A stretch of DNA of 64,000 nucleotides, from positions 310,001 to 374,000 of the forward strand of contig CAWCGJ010000005.1 in the NCBI GenBank assembly GCA_963795055.1, read 5' to 3'. The DNA is from JASHPR01 sp963795055 (GTDB taxonomy: Bacteria > Actinomycetota > Actinomycetes > Streptosporangiales > Streptosporangiaceae). The notes below the pieces were generated by a model, which was given only the letters and a program-made list of their open reading frames with translations, was not told the DNA's origin and made no database searches. Positions 52,159 through 61,174 of the stretch are shown here, in pieces. Positions within the stretch are counted from its first letter, which is position 1; every line of letters begins with the position of its first letter. A program made the position numbers and the translations under genes.

Positions 52159-53078
52159 CAGAGGTGAGCGCTCGCGGCGACGACGCCGGCCGAGGTGCAC
52201 ACGTTGCCGGGCTTGTCGCCCGTCATCTTGCAGATGGCCGCGGTGATGAGGTTCGCGGTCCCGAGGGCGCCCTGCGCCACCGGGCTGTTCGGGTTGTGCA
52301 GGGCCGCGGCGACCTGGGCCCAGCTCATGCCCGCCAGGATCCCCGGGTCATAGGTCGGCAGCTTGATCACGTACTTGTTGCCGAAGTCGATGAACGGGTA
52401 GCCGACACCGGTGGCCGATGAGTCGTACTTCTGCCAGAGCGCCTGCTGCGCGGCCGTGGTGTTCTGCAGCGCGCCGCGGTTCCTGTCCTCGTTCTCGACC
52501 GGGGTGAACGTCAGGTACGGGCTGGAGTAGCTGGACTTGTAGTAGGTCAGCGTGGGGGTGTTCGGGTCGGTGTCGGTGCTGGAGGAGTGGAAGCCGTGCA
52601 GCGGGGTGGTGAACGTGCCGAACCGGCTCAGCGCCACCGCCATGGACCAGCGCATCGCCGCGCAATAGGGGCAGAACTCGGCGCCGATGTACAGCATCTC
52701 CGGCTTGCCGTTGCTGGTCAGCGGGGTGTCTGAGATCGCGTCGATCGGCGGCGCGCCGCCCTCGCCGGATGCCATGAAGCTGGGCACCGAGCCGATTCCG
52801 ACCTTGTCCAGCGCGCTCGCGGGGACCGAGGTGATGTCCTTCTGCACGCTGGCCGGCAGGACGGTTCCGGTGGTGCTCGTCGACCCGCTGCCGCTGGCGG
52901 AGGAGTTGTTGTGGTTCAGCCCGATGGCGACGAAGGCCACCACGATCGCCAGGACCGCGACGACGCTGCCGGCCACGATCAGCGTCCGTTTGCGGACCTC
53001 GGCACGCCGGGCCGCGGCGCGTTGCGCGGCTATCTTCTCCCTGGCGTTCTGCTGCCTGATCCTGGTTGCCTTGCTCAT
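52158..53078 (-). CDS. DUF929-type membrane-anchored thioredoxin-fold protein (DsbA-like)
   Basis: 306 aa. Basic N-terminus, one membrane helix (about 33-54, LIVAGSVVAVLAIVVAFVAIG), Ser/Gly linker, then a thioredoxin fold with the redox motif GAEFCPYCAAMRW. A second Cys pair (ICKMTGDKPGNVC) lies near the C-terminus. Matches the DUF929 family. Faces the outside of the membrane; with the coupled VKOR it forms an oxidative folding pair. Confidence 0.88.
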   Translation of the reverse strand: MSKATRIRQQNAREKIAAQRAAARRAEVRKRTLIVAGSVVAVLAIVVAFVAIGLNHNNSSASGSGSTSTTGTVLPASVQKDITSVPASALDKVGIGSVPSFMASGEGGAPPIDAISDTPLTSNGKPEMLYIGAEFCPYCAAMRWSMAVALSRFGTFTTPLHGFHSSSTDTDPNTPTLTYYKSSYSSPYLTFTPVENEDRNRGALQNTTAAQQALWQKYDSSATGVGYPFIDFGNKYVIKLPTYDPGILAGMSWAQVAAALHNPNSPVAQGALGTANLITAAICKMTGDKPGNVCTSAGVVAASAHL

Positions 53079-53370
53079 GCCAGCCCTGCCTCACCCGTCC
53101 CGATTACCCTGGCCCGACGGCGGCGCATGCCGCGTCTCGCTTGCGCCACGCCGCGCCGCCCGGCGAACCCGGCGCCACGGAGCCGGGCCGCCGCCGTAAC
53201 GACTGCCCGAGACTATGCTAAGGCGCGCAAGCGGATGGGGTTACCCCTCCCAGAGGGAACCACATCTTCCTGAAGACTTGCTGAATGATGTCTCTCAGCG
53301 AATTAACAGTCGCGCTTCGTTATGTCCATGGTTCTTGCTTCGCGCAATTGACGGTAGCTATGGTCGGACG
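53079..53370 (+). other. Leader region of the Mo/W-type transporter operon
   Basis: 292 nt between divergent operons. The half next to the transporter (53230-53340) is AT-richer and holds small possible stems, such as GGGGTTACCCC (53238-53248) and TCTTCCTGAAGA (53266-53277). A TTGACG at 53348 is close to the start. No riboswitch is recognised by eye. Confidence 0.35.
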
Positions 53371-54399
53371 ATGGTCGTTACCTCAGCCAAGAACCGCAGC
53401 GCGCGCATGGGCGGGCTGCTTGTGATCACGTGCGTCGCGCTCGCCGCGGCCGCCTGCGGCAGCTCCTCCACTACCTCGAGCGCACCGGCCAAGCCCACGG
53501 GCACGGCCAACCTCGCCGCCGCGTCGTCCCTGACGTACCTCAACGAGAAGGTCGTCGGTCCCGCCTTTACGAAGGCCGAGGGCTACAAGTTCTCCGGCCA
53601 GTACAACGCGTCGGGCGACCTGGAGTCGGACATCGCCTCCGGCGAGATCAGCCCGAACGTCTTCGAGAGCGTCGGCGGTGACAACATCACGCCGCTGATG
53701 CCCAAGTTCACCAAGTGGTATGTCCAGTACGCAGGCACCTCGATGGTGGTCGCGTACAACCCGAACAGCAAGTACGCCAGCGACTTCAAGGCCTTCGCTG
53801 ACGGCTCGAAGCCGCTGAGCGGCCTGTTCACGCTGATGGAGACGCCCGGCTTCAAGCTTGGCCGGACCGACCCCAACATCGACCCGCAGGGCCGGGACTT
53901 CATCTACATGCTGGAACTCGCCCAGATGTACTATCACCTGCCGTCGGATACGGTCAGCAAGATCCTGGGCACCACGGATTGGGGCACCGCGAGCTCGCCG
54001 CAGATCTTTGCCGAGTCCTCGCTGGATGCGACGCTGCAGTCGGGTCAGCTGGACGCCTCGAGCGCGTTCGTCACCCAGGCGGTCGAGCTGCACCTGGACT
54101 ACATCCCGCTGCCGCCCGCCATTAATCTTGGTGACATGTCGATGGCCGCGCAGTACATGAAGGCGTCGGTCACGATCACGAGCGGCGGCCAGAAGGTGAC
54201 CAAGCACGGCTCGCCGCAGGTCATCGACCTCACGATCATCGGCAAGCCGACCTCGGCTGGGGTCGCGTTCGCCAAGTACACGCTTTCACCCACCGGCCTG
54301 GCGCTGTACAAGAAGGGCGGGTTCACGCTGTTCCCGCTGACGGTGACCGGTGATAGCAGCGCGATACCGGCCGCGATAAAGAGTGAGCTGGGCAGCTAG
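53371..54399 (+). CDS. Molybdate/tungstate-type ABC transporter binding lipoprotein
   Basis: 342 aa from ATG 53371. Lipoprotein signal: hydrophobic segment and lipobox AAAACGSSS. Mature domain is a type II periplasmic-binding fold like ModA/WtpA: NLAAASSLTYLNEKVVGPAF, NASGDLESDIASGEISPNVF, YAGTSMVVAYNPNSKYASDF, AFVTQAVELHLDYIPLPPAI. Binds an oxyanion outside the membrane. Heads a four-gene operon; the permease gene starts inside its last codons. Molybdate, tungstate or another oxyanion cannot be told apart here. Confidence 0.87.
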   Translation: MVVTSAKNRSARMGGLLVITCVALAAAACGSSSTTSSAPAKPTGTANLAAASSLTYLNEKVVGPAFTKAEGYKFSGQYNASGDLESDIASGEISPNVFESVGGDNITPLMPKFTKWYVQYAGTSMVVAYNPNSKYASDFKAFADGSKPLSGLFTLMETPGFKLGRTDPNIDPQGRDFIYMLELAQMYYHLPSDTVSKILGTTDWGTASSPQIFAESSLDATLQSGQLDASSAFVTQAVELHLDYIPLPPAINLGDMSMAAQYMKASVTITSGGQKVTKHGSPQVIDLTIIGKPTSAGVAFAKYTLSPTGLALYKKGGFTLFPLTVTGDSSAIPAAIKSELGS

Positions 54400-55288
54400 C
54401 CCGGCAGCAGCCGCAGGCGGCGCTGTCCGGGGGGATGGCCCTTCCGGGCCGCGCCGTCAGCCGGGGCCGTCCTCGACAGCGGCCGCCCTGCGGCGGCTTC
54501 GGTCGGTATCGGGCCTGACGTCCGTTCTCGCCGCGCTGGTGATCTGGCTGGCGCTGCTCGGCCCCGTGTTCGCGCTCCTCACGCACCTCTCCTGGGGCGC
54601 GGTCGTCAGCGCGATCACCGGGCCGGGCGACCTCGACCCGCTCCTCGTCTCGCTGGCGTCGGGGGGCGTGACGCTGGCGGTCCTGCTCGTGTTCTGCACT
54701 CCCCTCGCCTACATGCTCGCCCGCGGGAGGCTGCCTTTCCCGCGCGTCTGGGAGGCCGGCGTGCTGTGCAGCCTGTTGCTCCCGCCGCTGGTGATCGGCC
54801 TGCTGCTGATCTTCATGGTCGGCCCGTTCACGCCGATCGGCGAGCTACTCAATGCGACGCCGTGGCACCTGTCCGCGACCAACACGTTCCTCGCCCTGGT
54901 GATCGCGGAGGTCTACGAGTCAGCGCCGTACTACGTGGTCGGCGCGCAGGCCGCGTTCGCCGACGTCGACCCGCGGATGGAGGAGCAGGCCGCGCTGCTC
55001 GGCGACCGCCCGCGGCGGGTGTTCCGGCGGGTGACGCTGCCGCTCGCCGCTCCCGGCCTGGGCGTGGCACTATCGGTGGCCTGGGCCCGAGCCATAGGAG
55101 CGTTCGGCGCCGTCATCATCATCGCCTACCACCCGTACGGGCTGCCGTTGCAGATCTACAACACGCTGCAGGAGACCGGGCTGGCCTCCGCGCTGCCGTA
55201 CGCGCTAGTCCTGCTGGTGGTCGCGCTGCCGCTGCCGCTGGCCGCCTTTACCTGGAGCGCCCGTGCTCGACGCCGACGTCGAGGTTGA
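54383..55288 (+). CDS. Molybdate/tungstate-type ABC transporter permease
   Basis: 301 aa, GTG start overlapping the binding-protein gene by 17 nt. Five or six helices; EAA loop EEQAALLGDRPRRVFRRVTL before the last helices; FCTPLAYMLARGRLPF and the GAVIIIAYHPYGLPLQIYN segment resemble ModB/WtpB/CysT permeases. The first 35 residues are Ala/Gly/Pro and may be partly untranslated. Ends 26 nt inside the ATPase gene. Confidence 0.87.
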   Translation: MSWAASPAAAAGGAVRGDGPSGPRRQPGPSSTAAALRRLRSVSGLTSVLAALVIWLALLGPVFALLTHLSWGAVVSAITGPGDLDPLLVSLASGGVTLAVLLVFCTPLAYMLARGRLPFPRVWEAGVLCSLLLPPLVIGLLLIFMVGPFTPIGELLNATPWHLSATNTFLALVIAEVYESAPYYVVGAQAAFADVDPRMEEQAALLGDRPRRVFRRVTLPLAAPGLGVALSVAWARAIGAFGAVIIIAYHPYGLPLQIYNTLQETGLASALPYALVLLVVALPLPLAAFTWSARARRRRRG

Positions 55289-56294
55289 CCGCCGGGAGTT
55301 CACGGTGCGCGCCGCGTTGCGCGTGGCGGATGGAGAGCGGCTGGCGCTGTTCGGCCCGTCCGGCGCGGGCAAGACCACGCTGCTTGAGGTGATCGCCGGG
55401 CTGGTGCCGCCGCGCCGCGGGCGGGTGGAGCTGTCCGGCCGGGTGCTGACCTCGACCGAGCCGCCCCGGCGTTTCGTGCCCCCGTGGCAGCGACGGGTCG
55501 GCCTGCTCCGCCAGGACCCCGGGCTCTTCCCGCACCTGTCGGTGCGGGACAACCTCCGCTACGCGCCCGGCTCCGATCCGTCCGGCCGGGAGCTGGCCCA
55601 GGTGGCCGAGGCCCTCGGCCTCTCCGGCCTGCTGACGGCGAGGCCCGCACGGCTGTCCGGCGGCCAGGCGCACCGGGTGGCGCTCGGGCGCCTGCTGCTG
55701 GCGCACTGCGACGCGCTGCTGCTCGACGAGCCCTACACCGGCCTGGACACGAGCCTGCGGCGGTCGCTGACCGAGCTGGTGGCCGGGCTGGTCGACGAGC
55801 GGTCGGTGCCCGCCGTGCTCGTCGCGCACGAGCTGGCCGAGGCGCAGGCGTTCGCCCACCGGCTGGCCGTGCTCGACCACGGGGGACTGCTGCAGGTCGG
55901 CGCGCCCGACGAGGTGGTGCTGCGGCCGGCCTCCCGCCGGGTCGCCGAGCTGGTCGGTTACCTGGGCTTCGTGCCCGCCGCCGGCCAGCCGGGCACCGTG
56001 GCGGGGGTGCACCCGGAGCGGGTCACCGGCGGCGCGCACCCCGACCGCGGGCTCGTCCTGACCGGGACGGTCGCCGCCTGCCAGCAGGCCGGCGCCGGGT
56101 GGGAAGCCGACCTGGCGGTCGGCGCCGAGGTGATCACGTGCTGGCTGCCCGAACGGCGGGGGCAAGCCGGCGATCAGCTGGTGGTCACGGCGGTGGACCC
56201 GCCGTGGTTCGGGCCTGACGGCGCCGCGGTCGACGCGCCGCAGAAGTCATCCGTCCCGCCCGGGACGGTCAACCCAGAGCAGGTCGGCAGATGA
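55263..56294 (+). CDS. Molybdate/tungstate-type ABC transporter ATP-binding protein
   Basis: 343 aa, GTG start. Walker A GPSGAGKTT, signature LSGGQAHRVALGR, Walker B ALLLDEPYTG, and His switch VLVAHELAEAQAF. A C-terminal extension after residue 230 (VAGVHPERV, GTVAACQQAGAGWEADLAVG) looks like a MOP/TOBE regulatory domain that senses the oxyanion, as in ModC. Overlaps both neighbours; ATGA with the regulator gene. Confidence 0.9.
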   Translation: MLDADVEVDRREFTVRAALRVADGERLALFGPSGAGKTTLLEVIAGLVPPRRGRVELSGRVLTSTEPPRRFVPPWQRRVGLLRQDPGLFPHLSVRDNLRYAPGSDPSGRELAQVAEALGLSGLLTARPARLSGGQAHRVALGRLLLAHCDALLLDEPYTGLDTSLRRSLTELVAGLVDERSVPAVLVAHELAEAQAFAHRLAVLDHGGLLQVGAPDEVVLRPASRRVAELVGYLGFVPAAGQPGTVAGVHPERVTGGAHPDRGLVLTGTVAACQQAGAGWEADLAVGAEVITCWLPERRGQAGDQLVVTAVDPPWFGPDGAAVDAPQKSSVPPGTVNPEQVGR

Positions 56295-57442
56295 ATGATC
56301 AAGTTACTGGCAGTGGATTGGCGCTCCGGCTCGCCCGGCAGGCGCGGGGGTTCTCGCAGCAGCAGCTGGCCGGCATGGCGGGGGTGTCACGCCAGGCGGT
56401 CTCCGCGGTCGAGTCCGGCCTGTCCGACCCGTCGCTGCGGGTGGCCCTGGCCCTGGCCCAGGCGCTGGGCGTGACGGTGGAGGACCTGTTCGGGCCGGGC
56501 AGCCCGGTGTCCCCGGTCGCGGCCCGCCCGGTGGCGCCGCTCGGCGACCAGGGCGCCCGGGTCGCGCTCGCGCCCATGGGCGAAGAGTTTGTGGCGCTGC
56601 CGCTGTCCGGCGACCCGATCAGCGGGGCCAGGTTCCTGCCCGCCGACGGGCTGGCCGAGGGGACCGGCACGGAGAACCACGGGACCGCGGCCCGCTCGGT
56701 GCGCCCGATCGCGCCGCCCCGGCCAACCCTGGTGGTCGCCGGGTGCGATCCGGCCATGCCGCTGCTGGAGACCCCGCTCGGCCTGCTCGACCCGCCGGTG
56801 GCGCTGAGATGGTGGCCGTGCCCGAGCGAGGAAGCGCTCCGGCTGGCCGCCGACGGCCTGGTGCACGTGGCCGGGGCGCACCTGCGCGGGAGCTCGGGCG
56901 GCTACAACACCGGCCCGGCCGGCGAGCTGCTGCCGCAGGGGTGCGAGGTCATCGGGTTCAGCTCCTGGCGGGAGGGGCTGGTGCTGCGGCCGGAACTCGC
57001 CGGGCACGTCTCCGGCCTCGGCGACGTGGCCCGCCGCGGGTTGCGCCTGGTGAACCGGGAGCCGGGCTCCGAGGCCCGCAGCGTGCTCGACCGCGAGCTG
57101 GCCCGCCTGGGCATCGACGCTGCCCGGCTGCCCGGCTACGGCACCAGGGTCAGCGGGCACCTGCAGGTGGCGGCGGCCATCACCGCGGGGCTGGCCGACG
57201 CGGGCATCGCCAGCGAGCCCGCCGCCCTGGCCTACGGCCTGGCCTTCATCTCGCTGGCCAGCGAGCGGTTCGACCTGGTGATCCCGGGCGGCCTGGCCGG
57301 TTCCCGGGAGGTCCAGGGCCTGATCAGGGCGCTCTCCTCGCGGTGGCTGCTCGACCAGCTGGCCAGCCTGCCCGGGTATGACGCGGCGACGTGCGGTGAG
57401 CACGTCGCGACGCTGCCGCCCGCCCCGCGGCGCTCGGCTTGA
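56291..57442 (+). CDS. XRE-HTH regulator with periplasmic-binding-protein-like domain
   Basis: 383 aa. Residues 10-66: HTH_3 (LARQARGFSQQQLAGMAGVS, RQAVSAVESGLSDPSLRVAL). Residues about 145-375: PBP_like domain (LVVAGCDPAMPLL, LVHVAGAHLRG, GYGTRVSGHLQVAAAITAGL, FDLVIPGGLAGSREVQGL) as in molybdate-linked one-component regulators and YvgK/MoeA-associated proteins. Coupled to the transporter by ATGA. It probably binds molybdate, tungstate or a cofactor precursor and controls the operon. Confidence 0.88.
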   Translation: MNDQVTGSGLALRLARQARGFSQQQLAGMAGVSRQAVSAVESGLSDPSLRVALALAQALGVTVEDLFGPGSPVSPVAARPVAPLGDQGARVALAPMGEEFVALPLSGDPISGARFLPADGLAEGTGTENHGTAARSVRPIAPPRPTLVVAGCDPAMPLLETPLGLLDPPVALRWWPCPSEEALRLAADGLVHVAGAHLRGSSGGYNTGPAGELLPQGCEVIGFSSWREGLVLRPELAGHVSGLGDVARRGLRLVNREPGSEARSVLDRELARLGIDAARLPGYGTRVSGHLQVAAAITAGLADAGIASEPAALAYGLAFISLASERFDLVIPGGLAGSREVQGLIRALSSRWLLDQLASLPGYDAATCGEHVATLPPAPRRSA

Positions 57443-57521
57443 TCGTCACGTCGAACCATTCCGGATACGCCGAGGATGAACAGCGGCTAGATCCGGGTGC
57501 GGCCGGGGCAGGGTGGATGTC

Positions 57522-58520
57522 ATGAGGCTGCTTGTGCTGGGCGGAACGCATCATGTCGGCCGGGCGGTGGTGGAGACCGCGCTGGCCCGGGGCGATGAGG
57601 TCACCACGCTGAACCGCGGGCTCACCGGCCGCCAGCCGCCGGGCGCGCGGGCGCTGCACGCCGACCGCACCGACCCGGCCACGCTGGCCAGCGCCCTGGG
57701 CGGCGAATCCTGGGACGCCGTCATCGATACCTGGAGCGGCGCGCCGCGCGTGGTAGCCGACGCGGCCGCGCTGCTGGCCGGCCGGGCCGGGCACTACGGG
57801 TATGTGTCCAGCGAATCGGTCTACCGGTCGTTCTCCGTTCCCGGGGCCGACGAGAGCGCGCCGGTGGTCGACGCGGACCCGGCCAGCGACGACGGCGATG
57901 ACTACCAGGCGGCGAAGCGCGGCGGCGAGCTGGCGGCGGTGGCGGCGTTCGGCGACCGGGCGCTGCTGGCCCGGGCCGGCCTCATCCTCGGCCCGTACGA
58001 GATCGTCGGGCGGATGCCGTGGTGGCTGCGGCGCCTGGAGCGCGGGGGCGAGGTGCTGGCTCCTGGCCCGCCGGACCTGCCGTTGCAGTACATCGACTGC
58101 CGGGACCTCGCGGCGTGGATGCTCTCGGCGGCCGACCGCGGCCTCGGCGGCGCCTTCAACACGGTCAGCCGGCGCGGTCACGCCACGATGGCCACCCTGC
58201 TCGAGGCGGCCAGGGAGGTGACCGGATCCCGCGCGACGCTGGTCTGGGTCTCTCCCGGGGTGATCGAGGCCGCGGGCATCGAGCCGTGGATTGAGCTGCC
58301 GGTCTGGGTGCCGCCCTCCGGGGAGTACGTGGGCATACACGATTCCGACGTCTCCGCCGCCTACGCGGCCGGCCTGACCTGCAGGCCGGTCGGGGAGACC
58401 GTCGCCGACACCTGGCGGTGGCTGCAGGACGAGGGCGACCCGCCGTCGCGGCCGGGATTGCCGGTGCACGGCCTGAGCCCGGACACCGAACGCCGCGTGC
58501 TGGCCGGCCTGGGCGGCTGA
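57522..58520 (+). CDS. NAD-dependent epimerase/reductase, atypical SDR
   Basis: 332 aa from ATG 57522; GTG 57513 also possible. Rossmann motif VLGGTHHVGRAVVETAL; YVSSESVYRSF and the shifted active-site Tyr in DDYQAAKRGGE (Y-x3-K); VQ-like LPLQYIDCRDLAAWML. Members of this group act on nucleotide sugars or as isoflavone-reductase-like enzymes. No sugar-pathway neighbour. Same strand as the Mo/W operon, 79 nt after it. Confidence 0.82.
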   Translation: MRLLVLGGTHHVGRAVVETALARGDEVTTLNRGLTGRQPPGARALHADRTDPATLASALGGESWDAVIDTWSGAPRVVADAAALLAGRAGHYGYVSSESVYRSFSVPGADESAPVVDADPASDDGDDYQAAKRGGELAAVAAFGDRALLARAGLILGPYEIVGRMPWWLRRLERGGEVLAPGPPDLPLQYIDCRDLAAWMLSAADRGLGGAFNTVSRRGHATMATLLEAAREVTGSRATLVWVSPGVIEAAGIEPWIELPVWVPPSGEYVGIHDSDVSAAYAAGLTCRPVGETVADTWRWLQDEGDPPSRPGLPVHGLSPDTERRVLAGLGG

Positions 58521-58591
58521 CCGCCTGCCGGCGCCGCAGGTTGCCGGTATAACTTAGGCCAGGGAACGTCGTCGAGCGATGGGGATCGATA

Positions 58592-59443
58592 GTGGCATCC
58601 GGCGATGTGACAGCGGGCCGGCTGCGGCGGCCGGGCCAGCCCTTTACCGCCGCGCAGCAGGCGGCGAGCAAGGTTCCGCAGATCACGGTCTTCTTCTGGA
58701 TCATCAAGATCCTTACCACCGCGCAGGGCGAGGCGACGTCGGATTACTTCGCCTACCGGATTGACCCGTTCATCGCGGGCGGTGTCGCCTTCGTGCTCCT
58801 GGTGGCCGCGCTGGCGCTGCAGTTCCGGGCCCGCCAGTACGTGGCCTGGACCTACTGGCTCGCGGTCGACATGGTCGCGATCTTCGGCACGATGGCGGCC
58901 GACGGCATGCACATCAAGCTGCACATCCCGTACGCGGCGTCCAGCGCGTTCTTCGCCATCGTGCTGGCCGTGGTGTTCGTCAGCTGGTACCTGACCGAGC
59001 GGACGCTGTCCATCCACAGCATCCGTACCCGGCGCCGGGAGGCGTTCTACTGGGCCACGGTGCTGGCCACGTTCGCCCTGGGCACCGCGCTCGGCGACAT
59101 GACCGCAACCACCCTGCACCTGGGCTACCTGGCGTCCGGCGTCATGTTCACGGTGATCTTCGCCATCCCCGGCGTGCTGCACTGGCGGTTCGGCCTGAAC
59201 TCCATCGTGGCCTTCTGGTTCGCCTACGTCGTGACCCGGCCGCTGGGTGCCTCCTACGCCGACTGGATGGGCGTGCCGAAGAGCGTGGGGGGTCTCGGGT
59301 TCGGCCGCGGGCCGGTCGCCATCGGCCTGACCATCCCGATCATCGCCCTCGTCGCTTACCTGGCGGTGACCCGCAGGGACGTCGAGCAACCCGCCGCCGC
59401 GCCACCCGCCGCGCCGCCCGCGCGGGGCCGCCATCGCGCGTGA
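58592..59443 (+). CDS. COG4705-type multi-helix membrane protein
   Basis: 283 aa, GTG start with a weak RBS (GGGGATC). Seven or eight helices with two related halves: KVPQITVFFWIIKILTTAQG then GEATSDYF, and AFYWATVLATFALGTALGDM then TATTLHLGY. The repeated '(E/D)-x-T(S/A)-D/T' helix is typical of this uncharacterised bacterial membrane family. Pro/Ala-rich tail. Function unknown; probable transporter. Confidence 0.8.
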   Translation: MASGDVTAGRLRRPGQPFTAAQQAASKVPQITVFFWIIKILTTAQGEATSDYFAYRIDPFIAGGVAFVLLVAALALQFRARQYVAWTYWLAVDMVAIFGTMAADGMHIKLHIPYAASSAFFAIVLAVVFVSWYLTERTLSIHSIRTRRREAFYWATVLATFALGTALGDMTATTLHLGYLASGVMFTVIFAIPGVLHWRFGLNSIVAFWFAYVVTRPLGASYADWMGVPKSVGGLGFGRGPVAIGLTIPIIALVAYLAVTRRDVEQPAAAPPAAPPARGRHRA

Positions 59444-59475
59444 CCGCGCGGCCAGCCCGCGCCGCTGGCATTGCG

Positions 59476-59883
59476 TTAACGACGCCCCAGCGACCTCGGC
59501 GTATTGATCTTGTCTGGGGCGATCTTGAGGATCACGCGCCCCTGCGGGCCGATCGGGTTGCGGTAGTCGGAGCCGACGTACTTGCGGGACAGCTTGTCGA
59601 TGTGCTCGCGGGCCTCGCTGCCCCCCACCGTGTCGACGACCCGGCCGCGCACCTCGGACCAGTCCCAGGGATCGGTATCGGAGTGGATCAGCACGGTGAT
59701 CCGGGGGTCCCGGCGGATGTTCCTGGCGCGCTGCCGCTGTGGCTCGGTGTTCACGAGCACGTATTCGCCGTCGCTGTCCACCCATGTCAGCAGCGCCTGC
59801 GGCTGCCCGTCCGGCATCAGCGTCACCACCGTGGCCAGGTTCTTGCCCTGCGCCAGGCGGACCGTGTCCTCGTCGAGCGGCAT
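59476..59883 (-). CDS. PPOX-class (F420/FMN-dependent) split-barrel protein
   Basis: 135 aa, RBS GGAAGGAACGAGGAC. Split beta-barrel: LAQGKNLATVVTLMPDGQPQ at the N-terminus, WVDSDGEYVLVNTEPQRQRA and NIRRDPRITVLIHSDTDPWD, the layout of mycobacterial F420-dependent reductases and binding proteins (DDN/FDOR-B type). Reduces a quinone-like or biliverdin-like substrate with F420H2, or only binds flavin. 19 nt downstream of the PEBP gene, probably co-transcribed. Confidence 0.87.
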   Translation of the reverse strand: MPLDEDTVRLAQGKNLATVVTLMPDGQPQALLTWVDSDGEYVLVNTEPQRQRARNIRRDPRITVLIHSDTDPWDWSEVRGRVVDTVGGSEAREHIDKLSRKYVGSDYRNPIGPQGRVILKIAPDKINTPRSLGRR

Positions 59884-59902
59884 CTGTCCTCGTTCCTTCC
59901 GC

Positions 59903-60439
59903 TCAGTGACCGAAGACCGGAACGATCACGGCCCGGGCGATGGTGTGGAACCTGAGGTTGAACCCGGCCACGGCGGGGGAGACGTCGGAGTCGATCCCGA
60001 GCTTGTCGGTGTCGAGGGCGTGCACGGCGAACACGTACCGGTGCGGCGTGTCGCCGGCGGGCGGCGCGGCCCCGCCGAAGTCCTTCGTGCCGTAGTCGTT
60101 CCGGACCGAGAACGCGCCGGCCGGAAGGCCGGCACCGCCCGCGGCGCCGGCGCCGGCCGGCAACTCGGTGACGGACGCCGGGATGTCGATGACCAGCCAG
60201 TGCCAGAACCCGGACCCGGTCGGTGCGTCGGGATCGAAGCAGGTCACGGCGAATCCCCTGGTCTCCGGGGGAAACCCGTGCCAGCGCAGCTCCGGCGAGA
60301 TGTTCTGGCCCGACATTCCGAACGAGTTGTAGACCTGGGCGTCGCCCATCTGCTCGCCATCGCGGACGTCATCACTGTCGACCGTGAACGATGGCACCGG
60401 GGGCAGGAACTCGTACGGCAGCGGGGCTCGGTCGGTCAT
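59903..60439 (-). CDS. YbhB/YbcL family PEBP-like protein
   Basis: 178 aa, GAGGAGG before the ATG. PEBP core: SPELRWHGFPPETRGFAVTC, DPDAPTGSGFWHWLVIDIPA (the D-P-D-x-P motif) and TPHRYVFAVHALDTDKLGID. Binds phospholipid headgroups or other anions in related proteins; bacterial role unclear. Leads a two-gene unit with the PPOX protein. Confidence 0.9.
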   Translation of the reverse strand: MTDRAPLPYEFLPPVPSFTVDSDDVRDGEQMGDAQVYNSFGMSGQNISPELRWHGFPPETRGFAVTCFDPDAPTGSGFWHWLVIDIPASVTELPAGAGAAGGAGLPAGAFSVRNDYGTKDFGGAAPPAGDTPHRYVFAVHALDTDKLGIDSDVSPAVAGFNLRFHTIARAVIVPVFGH

Positions 60440-60567
60440 GGTCTCCTCCTCGTGGCTGGGCCCTTCGCGGCGGCTGTTACCGCCGGGGCTGACGTGGCGA
60501 TGCCCACGCTACTCAGCCAGCGGCCCGGCGTCGCAGGCACCCGCAAACCAGGGCCATCCCGGTCAAT

Positions 60568-60633
60568 GAGCCTTTTCATCCTCCCCACGCCCGGCCACCG
60601 CTCCGTGCCTGACATCAACGGATGAAAAGGTTC
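60568..60633 (+). repeat. Dispersed inverted-repeat element, copy 4
   Basis: Arms GAGCCTTTTCATCC (60568-60581) and GGATGAAAAGGTTC (60620-60633), one mismatch. Lies upstream of the PEBP gene and 58 nt behind the DUF3040 stop. Confidence 0.85.
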
Positions 60634-60691
60634 ACTCTGGGCATGCGCGCGTTTCCAAGGACCGGCCGCGGCGGGCGGCCGGCCCGCGGCG

Positions 60692-61105
60692 CTACCGGCC
60701 GACGACGGCCGGGTTGGCCGCGACCGGCGTACAGGTCCGCAGGCGCGCGCTGTTGTGGGCGGTGCCAGCCGTGCGCGTCGTGGCCGCGCACCGGTTCGCG
60801 CTCGGGAACCCGGCCCCGACCAGGATGGCCGAGGCGACGATCGCGAGCGCGACCGGGAAGAACAGCGCCGCGCGCAGCTTGGCGCGCCGCGGCGCGGCGA
60901 ACCACCGGCCGACCAAGGCCAGACGGTGCCCAACCCGGGCCATGAGTATGGCCACGCGGGCGCGCACCTGCTCGATGCGGGGCATCTCCTCGTCCCGGTT
61001 CAACCGGCTGAATATGGAAAAAAGCGCAGCCAGACGCGGGTCCGATCCGCGCAAGGCCCCCTCGATCCTTTCGAGGATTCTGCGCTGACGGGCGGGCAGG
61101 CCCAT
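60692..61105 (-). CDS. DUF3040-like small membrane protein
   Basis: 137 aa from ATG 61105 with GGAGGCTTCG upstream. N-terminal RQRRILERIEGALRGSDPRL is the DUF3040 signature (ER-x-L-x-x-IE-x-x-L-x-x-x-DP), an actinobacterial family. One membrane helix (AALFFPVALAIVASAILVGAG) follows a basic stretch. Cys-containing C-terminus of 30 residues. Function unknown. Flanked by two copies of the dispersed repeat. Confidence 0.75.
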   Translation of the reverse strand: MGLPARQRRILERIEGALRGSDPRLAALFSIFSRLNRDEEMPRIEQVRARVAILMARVGHRLALVGRWFAAPRRAKLRAALFFPVALAIVASAILVGAGFPSANRCAATTRTAGTAHNSARLRTCTPVAANPAVVGR

Positions 61106-61174
61106 CGAAGCCTCCGATCTGGCCGTGTTTCCCCAGGCACAACTTAGCAGGCAAGCGGGGGGGGGCTTGGCCCT

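Noticed and set aside
57464..57480. Sixth copy of the dispersed repeat (GAACCATTCC and GGATGAACAG near 57.46 kb)
   Set aside because: Arms do not pair over the required length and the interior is too short.
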